The notes under the pieces were generated by a model. It did not search any database, was not told where the DNA came from, and worked only from the letters and a program-made list of their open reading frames with translations. Shown here in pieces: positions 1-11,216 of a stretch of 64,000 nucleotides of DNA (its first letter is position 1; the number at the start of each line of letters is the position of its first letter). Source of the stretch: Hordeum vulgare subsp. vulgare (taxonomy: Eukaryota; Streptophyta; Magnoliopsida; Poales; Poaceae); assembly GCF_904849725.1 (NCBI RefSeq), contig NC_058524.1, forward strand, positions 508,694,263 through 508,758,262. Direction: 5' to 3'. The translations under genes and the position numbers were made by a program.

Positions 1-660
1 TTGGGGTCGCCGCCCCGGCAACCGCAGACCTCCACAGCATGGCCGATGCACACCACCATGGCCCCATGTCAGGGTTGCCCCCCGATGGGGCCAAAACCGG
101 CCGAAGACCCAACCAGCACCACGCTGGCCGGAGCACACCACGAGGCCTCACCAGAAATCAGCCCGGCCACCCAGCCGAGCAGCAGCTCCAGCCACACTCT
201 GCCGACCACATCCGACGGCCACCCCGCATGCGCACCTGCCCTGTCGCCCACACGGTCTAGGACGGCCAGCACCGCCGCATCCTGCCGGCGGCCATCCGAG
301 CGCAAAGCCCCGATCCACCACCAACACATGGCAAACCGCCGCTCCTACACCGCATGGACGAGCAAAGGAGGTCGCCACCGCTGCCTGGGGCCGCCGCCTC
401 AGCACCCAGTGCCGCCGCGCTGCAGATGAGGCCGGACGACCAGATCCACCCCGGAGCGCCCTCTGTTGAGCTAGCATCGCCGTCCAGTGCAACCTCTGCA
501 TGCACCAGGAGAGAGAAGCCCGTCGGCGGCGTCTGTCGCATGGGCTTTGCCCGGTGAAGAAGCCTGATGGCGGCGAGAGGGGCAGAGGTAAGGAGGGGTG
601 GCAGCGGCGGCGTTAGGTTTCGCTCGAGCCGGCCCATAGAGGGCGACGCGGACGCGACGC
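1..660. other. Unclassified GC-rich block
   Basis: A stretch rich in G and C with long open frames on both strands, which is what GC-rich sequence gives by chance. The possible proteins are Pro/Ala/Arg-rich with no domain I recognise, and codon-like structure is not better in one frame than in the others. Composition changes sharply to AT-rich at about 660, so this may be the edge of an element whose other end lies left of the window. A degenerate gene fragment cannot be excluded. Confidence 0.3.
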
Positions 661-1042
661 GTTAGTTAGTGAGAATTTGTCCAGCACTCACAGGCTTTGA
701 CAAATCTTATCATGCTTATGGTGTCCATTTTATTCAACAAACATTTTGTGGTGGTTAAAATTTGGCTAAGGTTTGTTGTGATAAAGTTAGCGATGGATTT
801 GCATGGTACAAGTACCTTTGGTGGATTTGCATGTTCACCGGTACGTTTATCGTAATTAAGAAATTGCCTCTTAATAAATAAATATTTATTTGGTTGTATT
901 CTTCCTCTTCATAATTAAATTATTGAAACATGCATTATTAAATAATAAATGAAATTAGATGTCTAGGCATATAGTTTAACATCACGGTTTCGTTAAAACT
1001 GCACGAATCTGCTTTTTCAACCTAGGCGTACGTATTGGACCC
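661..1042. other. AT-rich spacer, nothing recognised
   Basis: AT-rich sequence with short A/T runs and no open frame of note. I see no terminal repeats, PBS or PPT. It separates the GC-rich block on the left from the inverted-repeat element that starts near 1046. Confidence 0.4.
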
Positions 1043-1847
1043 TTAGAGCATCTTTAGTAGTCTTCATAAAAATTAATCCTTAAAAATGTGTATAAGCCTA
1101 TTGTAAACTGTTTTTATAGTAAGAAATTGCCCCGGGAGAATACATCCGGTAAATAAAATTGTATCCCGTTATAGCCCACTTTTTATTTTTCCTTCCGTCC
1201 CAACGAGTCCATCTCCGGCCGCGGTGTGCCTCGTCGTGGCGCCCCAGCTCGCCCCGGCACCGGCGCCGCCCTTCCCAGTCATGCATGCAGTGAAGGAGCC
1301 CTGCGCCGATTGCGCTCCATGGCGCGTCCACCCGTCCCCAATTGAGCCCGTCACTGCCTCTGCTGCGCGCGTGTTCCCCGTCGTGGCCGCGCGAGCTCCC
1401 CCACCCCCGCCCCAGTCTTCTCCGACGACACCCAACCATGATTCAGGCCACCGGTGGCCTGCTTCGCCATGCCTGTGGACAGTCTCGCCTCGGCTGTGGA
1501 GGTCGAGCTGGCCGTAATTCAGACCGGCGGTGGAAAATTACGGTGTGCGGCGGCTTCTTCCAACATGCGGCAACAGATTCCGGTGAGTTCCAGGTAGATT
1601 CCGGCCAGTTTCGCGGCGGCGTGTCTACTGCGACGAGGTTTGACCGGTTTATGGGTTGAACTGTATACTGCATTCGAAACTCTACATATAAGGTTTTCGC
1701 GAACGGATTTGCCGTGCCTCTTAAAAGGTTTACGGGTCGAACAAGTTTTACGGGGTCTGCTCGGCGTGGTTTTTCCTACCAAAACTGTAAACAAGTTATT
1801 TTTTTACGGGTTTGATCATTATACGGGGTGTGCTAGAGATGCTCCTA
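1043..1847. mobile_element. Candidate non-autonomous inverted-repeat DNA transposon
   Basis: The left end at 1046-1060 reads GAGCATCTTTAGTAG. The reverse complement of the right end at 1830-1844 reads GAGCATCTCTAGCAC, so 12 of 15 positions match. The flanking trinucleotides are TTA (1043-1045) and CTA (1845-1847), one change from a TTA target duplication such as PIF/Harbinger elements make. Inside, TACGGGGT/TTTACGGG motifs near 1750-1830 recur as in grass elements with this terminus. The centre (1200-1640) is GC-rich with open frames but no transposase, so it may hold captured sequence. The superfamily is an inference. Confidence 0.5.
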
Positions 1848-2215
1848 CCTGTCGAAACCTAGGTGTGATTTACCCCTTATCTGTTTTGTCCAATGCTGCT
1901 TCCAAAGAGTATGTCCTGGCCAACTAACTTACAAATAAAAAATATGGAGTTCAAACTATGCAGATTGATAAAACTTTAGAAATACAACAAAAGAAACAAG
2001 TTTTAGTTCTTTTTGTTCCAGAATAAATATATAAAATGAGATTTTTTATTAAGAAATAATATTTTGAAGTTTTCTTTGTGTACGTAAAAATCTAAAAGCT
2101 TATCTAAATATCATAGTTCTAATATTTGGTTGACATGTAAAGTTTTAAGTTCATATGTTGTTTTTGTTTGGAAGAAGAAAAGTTCACACATAGATCACGA
2201 AGCAACATAATAAGA
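1848..2215. other. AT-rich spacer, nothing recognised
   Basis: AT-rich sequence without a plausible coding frame or element terminus. It ends at two consecutive hairpins, where the base composition switches to GC-rich. Confidence 0.4.
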
Positions 2216-2279
2216 GGGTGCAATATGCACCCGGGGGGCTGTTAGGAATCAGCCGGATGATTTCTCTAAGAAATCATCC
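2216..2279. repeat. Two consecutive perfect hairpins
   Basis: Positions 2216-2232 form a 7-bp stem (GGGTGCA/TGCACCC) around a 3-nt loop. Positions 2255-2279 form an 11-bp stem (GGATGATTTCT/AGAAATCATCC) around the loop CTA. Both stems are perfect and lie at the left edge of the GC-rich block 2280-3490. They could mark an element end, but I found no matching partner terminus. Confidence 0.55.
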
Positions 2280-3490
2280 TTCTAGCTAGTCGTCTGATTT
2301 CAAACATGTAACCGTCCGATCTCCTTTTCATCAGGCCCATTCTCACGCCCGTGCACCTTACCACCAGCAGCGGCCTGACTCCTCCATTGCAGCCACAACT
2401 GCAGGGCCCAGACCCTTCCCGCACCGGCCACAGCAATGAATCCAGTATGAGCACTCTCTCCGACGGCTCTCCGGTGAGCTGCATCGCAGCACCTCACTAG
2501 TGCTGCCACCGATGCTCTCTGGCGACCACTTCGCAGCACGCTAGCCCGCTTGTACCATGGCACTCTCTCTGGCGAGCAGCATTGCAGTATTCCATGGCAG
2601 CACCGATGATCCTCGACGATGCTCCGGTGCAGCTCCATGGCAACATGACCCGACGCGGCAAAGCTTCATCGCAGCCCGACGAAGCTTCATTGTAGCTCCA
2701 TCACGGCACCATCGCAGCACCGCACGCATGACAGCTTAAATGCATCACCTTCGGTGTCCGACGACGCTCCATTGCAGCACCGACGATGCAGCAAAGACTC
2801 CAATGCAATCCGGCGAAGCTTCAATGCAGTTCGTCGGTGCGACAAAAGCTCCAACGCAGCGCTTGTGGCGCTCCATTGCAGAGTGTTGCAACATCTCGAT
2901 TGCAGCATCGACGCCGGTTGCAGCACCAACGAGCTTTATGCAGTAGCAGCCTCTGCCTTGCAGCTTGTGGCCAGCGCAAGCACGTCCATCGGCAGCACCG
3001 GAGCGTCCGGATGGTGGAAGCTTCACAATAGGACGCGATAACCACGGGAGAAACTGAGATGGGAACACCACGAGCGCGTCGCGCCGGTCATCGCTTTGCA
3101 GCACCACGAGTGTTGTCGTCTAGGCCAGATCCACAACTAGCCAGTGCTGCAAGACAGGCGGCCGGCCCCAACCTGCGTGTTGCCACGGGTGATCCCACCA
3201 TTGTAGCGCAGTGTGCGTCCATTCGCGGTAGCAACAACTCCACTGGCCGGAGCGAGAGAAGGCATGGGGTGGTCGTTGTTCCGCTCGCAGCAACCGGGGG
3301 AGTCGTATTGGCATGCGTCCATTGGTTGTGCCGAGTCTAAGGAAGAAAGAATGAGTGAGAGACGAGAAACACGCGGAGGGTATAAGGCGTTCGCGTTGCG
3401 AGGTCCACGCGGGACACGCGTCGCTAGGAGGAGGCGGTTTACAAGCTGGACGGATCAGCCGGTTGAAAATAAGCAATTTCCTATGCGCCC
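2280..3490. other. GC-rich block built of short GCAGC/CATTGCAGCACCG-like motifs
   Basis: Between about 2450 and 3010 the sequence repeatedly uses short motifs such as GCAGCACCG, CATTGCAGC and CGACGATGC without a fixed period. Long open frames therefore appear on both strands with Cys/Arg/Ser/Ala-rich translations and no domain I recognise. The right part (3330-3440) resembles a GC-rich leader or promoter with a TATAAGG at about 3380. A degenerate LTR or leader of an unclassified retroelement is possible. I cannot assign a function. Confidence 0.3.
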
Positions 3491-3632
3491 AAGTTTAGCG
3501 ACACCTTTCCCAACCATAATAATCTAAGATATCGGTAATGTTAGGGACCGAATAATCTTCAGATTTACCACATACAAAAAATCCTCCCTTCGATCTGAAT
3601 TAAATGACACATCGTCAACTAATTCAGATAAG
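3491..3632. other. Short spacer before the LINE 3' end
   Basis: No gene or repeat seen. The sequence AGATAAG just before the T-run is echoed by GGATAAG at about 3651-3657, just after it. Confidence 0.35.
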
Positions 3633-5238
3633 TTTTTTTTTGAGAAATTGGATAAGTATTAGTTTTCTTTTAGGGGGAAAGACTAGCTTTGTTACTCAAA
3701 GTCCACATCTGGTGGGATACAAAAATGATTATGAGGGTGGAGCAACCAAACATATCGCCCCTGATCCACAGAGTACGAGAATTTAGCTAGTCTATCAACA
3801 TCTATGTTTGCGTCTCTACCTTCAAAGGTAATTTTACAGTTAAACAAAGAAACCCGAACGGAAATCTCACTAATAAGCGACCCATACAATCCACCGACTC
3901 CGGAGTTGATATCTCGGACGACCTGCTTCGCGTGTGAGGCTATGTTGATATCATGCAAGTGAAGGTCCTCGGCAAGAGCCAGTCACTCTCTGATTGTCAT
4001 CGCCTCCATTGTCGCCACATTCGTGATGCCGTTTATAACCAGAGCAGAGCTTCCCAAGAACCTACCTGTGCATCCCTGCAAACCGTTGCACAAGCTCCTC
4101 CCACATAAGATCTCGCCATAGCTGCGTCTGTATGGATTTTAGCTGCCCCCCAGTGGTGGTGCCTTTGGTCTGAATCGCGTTCGCTGCCCACTCTGTCTGG
4201 ATTCTTTCACCTCAGGTTTCACCATGTCAAGCTCCTCGATGAACCTGGTTATGAACTGATGTGTGGTAGCGGGGCTCTGGTATACTTTCTCATGAATGGC
4301 CTGCCTCCTCGACCACCAAATGGCCCACAGAGTGACCGAAAGCTTAACGAAAGCAGCATGTGATAATGAGTCCTTCATGAAGTAGAGCCATTGTCTTGTG
4401 CTGGGTTCGGAAGTTTCTCGCAGGTTCTCTGCAAGCTCACCATCGACCATGGACCAAACGAATCATGCGACTATGCACTCCAGTAACGAATGTCTCCACG
4501 AGTCATCCGCTCCACACAGACCATATGATGTTGTGGTAGACATGTTGCGATGAGCCCGAACATCCTCCGTTGGCAGAGATTTCTTTGCAAGACGCCACAA
4601 AACATTCTGATTTTCCCAGGTACAGGTGTCTGCCAAAGCTATTTCCAAGACGCCTTGTCGCGATCAGAGCTTGATGATCCAACATATCTTTCCAGCCAAG
4701 CTTTGCATCTCCTCTTGGTCTCTACCATCATCATGTAGCATGATTTAACAGTGAAGAGAACGCTTCTCTCATGGTGCCACGCCCACCAGTCACAGACAAT
4801 TCTAGTACATAAAGGAATTGAGCGAATGGTCGACACATCCATCGATAGAAAGAGCGCAGAAAGCTTATCCACATCCCATGTAGCCGTTGTGTGGTCAATC
4901 AATTCAGACACAAGCTCCGGGTGTCGTGTGTGATGCAGCCGTCAGGCCGAAGCATCTCATCGCGCGGGACCCAGTTATCCATCCAAATCCTAGTCAAGGC
5001 TTCATTTCCTATGCGTCTGATGATGCCTTGTTTTAGTACATTTCTTCCATCTAGGATTGACCTCCACATTTGGCTCGGGCTACTTCCCAACTGTGCAACT
5101 AGGATTGTACCATCAGGGTAGTATACTCCTTTGAGAATTCGCCTCCTCAAAGACCCAGGAGATTGTAATAATCTCCAGGCTTGTTTTGCCAAGAGAGACA
5201 AATTAAACAATTCAAAATCCTTGAAGCCGAGGCCCCCA
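3633..5238 (-). mobile_element. 3' part of a non-LTR retrotransposon (LINE)
   Basis: Minus-strand homology to the C-terminal third of a plant L1-type LINE polyprotein begins abruptly at 5238, where the CACTA element starts. It ends with RNase H and a stop near 3690. A run of ten T at 3633-3642 is what a minus-strand poly(A) tail would give. The upstream RT core should lie beyond the far end of the inserted CACTA, which is not visible here. Confidence 0.8.
3690..5238 (-). pseudogene. LINE reverse transcriptase C-terminus with RNase H, broken
   Basis: Reading from 5238 downward, the first part has the conserved thumb-side segment with GGLGFKDFELFNLSLLAKQAW-like residues. It is followed by the region typical of plant LINE RTs (GSSPSQMWRSILDGR, IRRIGNEALTRIWMDNW). 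A zinc-binding RT-associated segment follows (4460-4910; VLWRLAKKSLPTE, then a degenerate Cys/His part). The last part (3690-4100) is RNase H-like and ends with DRLAKFSYSVDQGRYVWLLH. The frame changes near 4905 and 4645, and there are stops near 4460, 4137 and 3990, so it cannot encode an active enzyme. Plant LINE ORF2 acts in cis in target-primed reverse transcription; this copy is a fossil. Confidence 0.85.
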
Positions 5239-5550
5239 CACTAGTAGAAAACAGGCCTTTGGTTTGAAACATTAGTCCAGGTTGGTTTTTGAACTGGGAC
5301 TTATGCTGCCACTAATCCCGGTTCATGGGACTAGGCTTTAGTCACGGTATATTAGGAACCTCTAGCCTCGCTTTATCAGGAACCTCTAGTCCCGATTTGT
5401 GTTACCAACCGGGACTAAATGGATGATGGCAGGGTTGCGTCAGGTTGGGGCCCATGCGAGGGTCGTTAGTCCCAGTTGGTAATACAAACCGGGACTATAT
5501 ATAGATCTCTAGTCCTGGTTTGTATTACCAACCGCGACTAAAAGTATCAC
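5239..5550. repeat. CACTA terminal and subterminal repeats
   Basis: After the CACTAGTAGAAAA terminus, degenerate TAGTCCCGGTT and AACCGGGACTA motifs occur in both orientations: near 5310-5330, 5385-5420, 5465-5500 and 5510-5545. In En/Spm-like elements such subterminal repeats bind the element-encoded TNPA-type protein and allow the ends to pair. The GGTAATACAAACC-type cores form short palindromes with their neighbours. Confidence 0.85.
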
Positions 5551-5558
5551 TATAAATA
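5551..5558 (+). promoter_or_regulatory. Probable CACTA core promoter TATA box
   Basis: TATAAATA lies directly after the subterminal repeats and about 630 bp before the first readable exon (6179). The intervening sequence is pyrimidine-rich leader and probable introns. Confidence 0.55.
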
Positions 5559-6178
5559 GTGCTTCGTCCTGCCCAAGCCTAAGCTATGTGTTTTCTCCTT
5601 TCTCTCCTCTGTTCTCTTCCCTTGGTCGAGTTCATCCTCAATTTCTTCCTAGATTTTTCAAGATTTGAGGCACCCCATCCATCCAAGTGTTCACAAAGGT
5701 TATCAACCTTATCTTTTCATCTCTCATTGCTAGATTAGCTCGTGCAATGCTCTATAATTATAGTGATTTGTGGGTTTTAGTTTGGGAGTAACCATGTGGG
5801 AGTTTATTTGATTTATATGCAATATGAACTCAAATTAACTTCTTAGTTTGCATATGTGTAGGTGTGGTTTACTTAGTGCTTTCCCGTCCCCATCCTAAGC
5901 ACCGTCGATCGCCCGCACTGTCTCGTCGCCGGCGCCACCTTGGTGATCCTCTTGTTCTTATCCTTTTTATTCCAAAAAATCTTATTTGTATGATTTAGAT
6001 AGTTTTCTTACATGTATGATTGTTTGTTATACATAGTGCCTTAGTCTTGATATTCGTCCCCGTCAGCCCTCGTGCGGTTTTTGATTCGGATGTGGTATAT
6101 TCTTTTATAACTATTTGTTGCATTTCTCGTTTATATGACAATTATGCCCGTCAAGTTGACATAGATATTCTTATCTAG

Positions 6179-6484
6179 GAGGTATGTGAAGCGGAAATTG
6201 CAACCAACCCTCTTGTCGAGAAGTTAAATTTAGTTGAAAAAGAAAATGAGTATTTGAAATAAAGATTGAAAAGAATTGAAGAAGAGAAGATGAAATTGGA
6301 GTTGTATGTTGCCGATGTCGTCGATGATCAAAAGATCAAGATGGATGCAATGCACTTGAAGATTAGAAAGATTAGAAAATATGTCATTAATAAAGAGGCT
6401 TGGTATCACTATGCTATTGGATCAATTGTTACCTTAGTTGCGATCTTGATCACATTTGTTGTTGCATTTAAATGCTTTAGCTAG
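6179..6484 (+). pseudogene. CACTA-encoded small coiled-coil protein with C-terminal membrane segment
   Basis: The readable frame starts after a likely intron acceptor (CTAG at 6175-6178). It runs through a Lys/Glu-rich heptad-like segment (EKLNLVEKENEYLK, then RIEEEKMKLELYV). It continues through DVVDDQKIKMDAMHLKIRK and ends with one hydrophobic helix (AIGSIVTLVAILITFVVAF) just before the stop. A TAA at 6260-6262 interrupts the coiled-coil part, and an ATG at 6266 could restart translation of 72 codons. I recall similar small ORFs upstream of the transposase in Triticeae CACTA elements. The function is unknown to me. A membrane segment is odd for a nuclear DNA transposon and should be treated as a prediction. 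Confidence 0.6.
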
Positions 6485-6576
6485 AAACTCTTGTATTTTG
6501 TTTTATGAGAATAAGTGTGTATGACTTTATGTGTGAACTTTTATTAATTTGATCTTTTTGGTCTTATGTAATTAAG

Positions 6577-9500
6577 ATGAACCGACAATGGATGTACGAT
6601 GACCGACACTCTCCCCGGTTCATTGATGACTTGCAGAGTTTTCTGCGTGCGGCTCATGCAAATCAGCGGGATGGTTTTATGTGTTGTCCATGTGTTGTTT
6701 GTAAGAATGATAAAACTTACTCTAAGTCAAAGTCATTCACGTCCACCTGTTTACATCCGGTTTCATGTACGGCTATAACTGTTGGACCAAGCATGGAGAA
6801 AGAGGGGTTCTAATGGAAGAGAATGAAGAATAAGAGGATGATGAAGGCTATCCTTTGTTCCCTGAATACGATGGTACTATAATGGGGGAAGAAGCTGAAG
6901 CAGAGGCACCAGATGAGCCCGCTGATGATCTTGGTTGGGCCATTGCTGATGCAAAGAGAAACTGCGCAAGTAAAAAGGAGAAGTTGAAGTTGCAGCGCAT
7001 GTTAGAGGATCACAAGAAATTGTTGTACCAAATTGCAAAGATGACAAGAAGAAGCTGGGTACCACACTGGAATTGTTGCAATGGAAGACAGAGAAGGGTT
7101 TTGAAAAGTTGGTGAAAATGTTAAAGAAGATGCTTCCAAAGGACAACGAATTGCCCGACGGTACGTACGAAGCAAAGGAGGCTATCTGCCATCTAGGATT
7201 AGAGGTGCAGAACATACATGCATGCCCTGATGACTGCATCCTCTACCACGGTGAGGAGTACGAGAATTTGAATGTATGCCCGGTATGCGGTGCGTTGCGC
7301 TATAAGATCAGTCTCGATGACCCTGGTGATGATGTTAGGGCCAGCGCCCCAGGAAGAGGATTCCTACCAAGGTGATGTGGCATGCCCCTATAATACCATA
7401 GTTGAAATGTTTGTTCCAAAACAAAGAGCATGCCAAGTTGATGCGATGGCGGAAAGACGAGCGTAAGAAAGACAGGAAGTTGAGATTACCCACTGATGGG
7501 TCACAGTGGAGGAAAATCAAGAGAGAGTGGCAGACTTTGTAGATGACACAAGAAACTGTTGGTTTGGTTTAAGTGCAGATGGAGTTAATCCTTTTGGGGA
7601 GTAGCCCAACAATCATAGTACCTCGCCCGTGACTCTATGTAGCTATAACCTTCCTCCTTGGTTGTGCATGAAGCGGAAGTTCATTATGATGCCAATGCTC
7701 ATCCAAGGCCCCAAGCAACCGGACAACGACATTGATGGGTACCTAAGGCCATTAGTTGAAGAAATTTTACAACTGTGGGATATCAAAGGTGTACGTGTGT
7801 GGGATGAGCACAAACAGCAGGAATTTGACCTACGAGCTTTGTTGTTTGTAACCATCAACGATTGGCCTACTCTTAGTAGCCTTCCAGGATAGACAAACAA
7901 GGGATACCACGCATGCACGCACTATTTAGATGATACCGAAAGTATATACTTGGATAAATGTAAGAAGAATGTGTACCTAGGACATCGTCGATTTCTTTCG
8001 ATCAAGCTTATCTTAAGAGAAGAAGGCAATCATTTCAAAGGTGAGGCACATCAATGAAATAAGCCTAACCACCGTACTAGTGATCATATACTTCATATGG
8101 TCAAGGATTTAAAAGTAATTTTTGGAAAGGTTCCTGGCGGACAATCTGTTCCGTATGGTGACGCACACGCGCCCATGTGGAAGAAGAAATATATATTTTG
8201 GGACCTACCTTATTGGAAGTCCTAGAGGTCCGCTCTGCAATAGACGTGATGCATGTGACAAAGAATCTTTGCGTGAACCTGCTAGGATTCTTCGGTGTGT
8301 ATGGGAAGACAAAATATACACCGGAGGAATGAGAGGACCAGCAACGTATGCACGAAAAATAAGGCATGCATCCAAAGCAGTATGAAGGTCCTACCAGCTA
8401 CGCTCTTACCAAAGAAGAGAAGGGAATATTTTTTGAATTTCTGCTCAGTATAAAGGTCCTCTCTGTCTACTCATCGAATATAAAGGGAATAATAAATATG
8501 ACAGAGGAAAAAATCCAGAACCTAAAGTCTCATGACTGCCACGTGATTATGACGCAATTGCTTCCGGTTGCATTGAGGGGGCTTCTGCCGAAAAACGTCT
8601 GATCAACCATTGTGAAGCTATGTGCATTCCTCAATGCAATCTCTCATAAGGTAATCGATCCAGAAATCCTACCAAGCTTACATAATAATTTGGTGCAATG
8701 TCTTGCCAGTTTCGAGTTGGTGTTCCCACCATCCTTCTTAAATATCATGACGCATGTCCTAGTTCACCTAGTCGAAGAGATTGCCATTCTGGACCCTGTA
8801 TTTCTACACAATATGTTCCCCTTCGAGAGGTTCATGGGAGTCTTAAAGAATTAATATGTTCAAAATAGTGCTAGGACATAAGGAAGTATCTCCAAGGGCC
8901 ATGAAATAAAGGAGGTCATTGAGTTTTGTGTTGACTTTATTCCTGATCTTAAGGCGATTGGTGTTCCTGAATCGCGGCATGAGGGAAGATTGGGTGGAAA
9001 ATGCACGCTAGGAAAGGATTCAGTAATATGTAGGGATGAGTATTCTTGGGCACAAGCACACTACACAGTTCTATAAAATTCTGGATTCCGTATATCAAGG
9101 AACACATGGATATTGTACGATCCAAGAACCCAGAGCAGTCTGATCCCTGGATCAAACGTACACACATGGCGTCATTTGGCGATTGGTTGCAAACACGTCT
9201 CATGCATGACCCTGAAGTTGGAGATGACCTGTACTTTTTGGCCAAGTCACCATCTTCAACTATATTGACTTTCAAAGGGTACGAGATAAATGGGAATACA
9301 TTTTACACGATCACCCAAGATAAAATAGCACCAATCAAAATAGTGGTGTCCGCTTTGATGCAGCAAACACCAACAATAGGCCAAAGGACACATATTATGG
9401 TTACATAGAGGAGATATGGGAACTTGACTATGGAATCAATTTGAAGGTCCCTTTGTTTCGGTGCAAACGGGTCAATCTAAAAGGAGGCGGGGTAAAGGAA

Positions 9501-9830
9501 GACCCACGGTACGGAATGACTACAGTGGATCTAAAAAATCTTGGGTACACAGATGAACCATTCATCCTAACCAATGATGTGGCGTATATTTTCTATGTGA
9601 AGGACCTGTGTACCAAGCCAAGAAAAGAAAATATAAGGAAGCGAATACATCATACGATGAGGCAAAGCGCCACATAGTTCTTTGAGGGAAAACAAACATC
9701 GTGGGAGTGGAGGACAAGACAGACATGTCACAAGATTATGAAAAGTTTCACGAAATTCCTCCCTTCAGGGTGAAGACTGGCCCAAGCATCGTGTTAAATG
9801 ATGAAGATTGTCCATGGTTATGACGCAAAG
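6577..9830 (+). pseudogene. CACTA transposase, TNP2/TNPD type, broken by stops and frameshifts
   Basis: The start MNRQWMYDDR with following CCPCVVC is the transposase-associated domain at the N-terminus of plant CACTA transposases. Next come an acidic linker and the Transposase_21 (TNP2) domain, with HACPDDCILYHGEEY and CPVCGALRYK at 7205-7310 and PPWLCMKRKFIMMPMLIQGP at 7650-7710. A DUF4218-type segment (LVHLVEEIAILDPVFLHNMFPFERF-like, 8760-8850) and a DUF4216-type segment (9040-9650) follow. The C-terminal remnant reaches about 9830. Frameshifts occur near 6740, 7060, 7370, 8380 and 9680, and there is a TAA near 6830. The family cuts and reinserts the element by its ends; this copy cannot. 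Confidence 0.85.
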
Positions 9831-10613
9831 GGATACACGCGAAGAAATTTTTTGGTACCCCAACATCGCAATCTCGGATGTGACCAGCTTTCACCGCGCG
9901 TCATCACTTTCTTCTAAGTGAGTTTCGAGGCTTATTTGGAAAGTCCCACTTTGGACAAACCGGAGGGAATCTTTTTGTAAGAATTAGGGTATATATATGT
10001 GTGTTTTGGCATTTGAAACGCGAAGAAACATTATGTAGCTAGGAGTTCATCAGTGCAATTATGTGAATTTTGAAGTGTCAGGGTTTCAGACGAATACTCA
10101 TCTGTTATAAAGGCATTTCATTTTTAAACTTATTTCAACTCCAGACTTTTCGTGCACTAAATATGCATCATTCAAAGCCATGTCATCAATTTTCAACCCT
10201 TTCTCGCCTTATTTTCTATTTTTCATGCATTTAATAAAAAATTTGAGCTAAATGACCCTGAAATTGAAAAGCGCTACAAATGAACACTGAAAAGGCTGAA
10301 ACTTGGCATGGTATCATCATTTCACCCACATAAGGATAGGTTTTATAGATGCAGTCCAAGTAGGTCTAGGTAAGCTGCACGTCGGTTCAGGATAGGTCAT
10401 GTCTATATATATGTTCATTGTTTATATTTTCTAAGGTTCGATTAAGACCAGGATTGCATAGTTCAGGCTACACATATAATAATTGCACTCTCATGGCATG
10501 TATGGTACCTATTTCACACTACAATTTTTCACTTAAATAGTTGTATAAGTTTATAAAAGTTTATTAAATAGTAGGAATTTAAATAGTTGTAGAATTTGTT
10601 CTCGACGTCGACG
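9831..10613. other. CACTA interval between transposase and second ORF
   Basis: Mostly AT-rich sequence after the last transposase homology. I see no coding frame with recognisable similarity. It probably holds the 3' UTR of the transposase and introns or leader of the second ORF. Confidence 0.4.
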
Positions 10614-11015
10614 ATGCCTGACCCGCATCCTCGTCGTCGACTTGGTGGTGACAACCTACTTGAGAGGCGCCATGTCCAGGACTGGGCTCCAACGGGATGG
10701 CACTGGGAGGTGCTACCTTCTGGGGTGTGCATCTTGCTGAGGAACCGGGCTCCCGTCATCGAATAGGAGCTTCTTTGGTAGTGGTCGCGTGGGCCACTTT
10801 CGGTGCGTAGGCAACCGGACCCCGAGGAGGAGGTACATCGCTGTGTCAGGGAGGAGCACGAGCACGTCTGTAGCTACATGGAGGCGTTGGACATCAGGTT
10901 CTCCAATACCTGGCAGGTTCTCCAGGTATCTTACGTGAGCTGTGATCGTGTGATGGTTCCTTCGCTTTGGGTGTCCATCGCCCATGCCTCAGTACAACGA
11001 CGGCTCTTATGGTGA
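10614..11015 (+). pseudogene. Second CACTA ORF (TNPA position), degenerate
   Basis: From the ATG at 10614 one frame runs to TGA at 11013-11015 with two in-frame TAG codons (near 10761 and 10776). The translation has a basic start (MPDPHPRRRLGG) and a Trp-rich middle (DWAPTGWHWEVLPSG). An acidic part follows (QPDPEEEVHRCVREEHEHV), then a segment ending ALDIRFSNTWQVLQ. Position and style fit the second ORF of grass CACTA elements, which corresponds to the TNPA-like DNA-binding partner. I cannot point to a named domain. Coding resemblance is lost after about 10925, where a splice donor may lie. Confidence 0.45.
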
Positions 11016-11216
11016 TCAGTTTGATAATATTAATCAAAAAATGTATTAGTGATAATATTCGAAAGATGTATTCGAGATTATATTCGATAATATTAGTTCA
11101 ATGATGCATTAATTAAGTTGATTATTCGATGTATTAGTGATATTATATATACGATGATCTTGCTAGCTAAAGTGAATACTAAATTGTTTTATCTTTCTTC
11201 TCGATTAGTTAAGCTA
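11016..11216. other. AT-rich remnant of CACTA, boundary uncertain
   Basis: Repetitive AT-rich sequence with recurring GATGTATTAGTGATAATATTCG-like blocks, probably an intron or 3' part of the CACTA element. The changeover to Gypsy sequence falls somewhere around 11050-11300. Confidence 0.35.

Larger units (their letters stand above)
5239..11216 (+). mobile_element. CACTA (CMC/En-Spm) DNA transposon, right end missing
   Basis: The left terminus at 5239 reads CACTAGTAGAAAACAGGCC, a standard Triticeae CACTA end. It is preceded by CCA (5236-5238) as possible 3-bp target duplication inside the LINE. Subterminal repeats, a promoter, a small coiled-coil/membrane ORF, a TNP2-type transposase and a second ORF follow in the usual order on the plus strand. 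No inverted terminus (TTTCTACTAGTG or similar) was found before the Gypsy sequence starting near 11217, so the right end was lost or displaced by that element. The right boundary is approximate (11050-11300). Confidence 0.85.

Noticed and set aside
1..660. Possible host gene exon in the GC-rich left edge
   Set aside because: Both strands are open, no domain or splice structure is recognised, and the evidence does not favour a gene over GC-rich repeat sequence.
2216..2290. Helitron 3' end (hairpin followed by CTAG)
   Set aside because: CTAG follows the hairpin too closely, there is no TC 5' end partner, and no Rep/helicase is seen.
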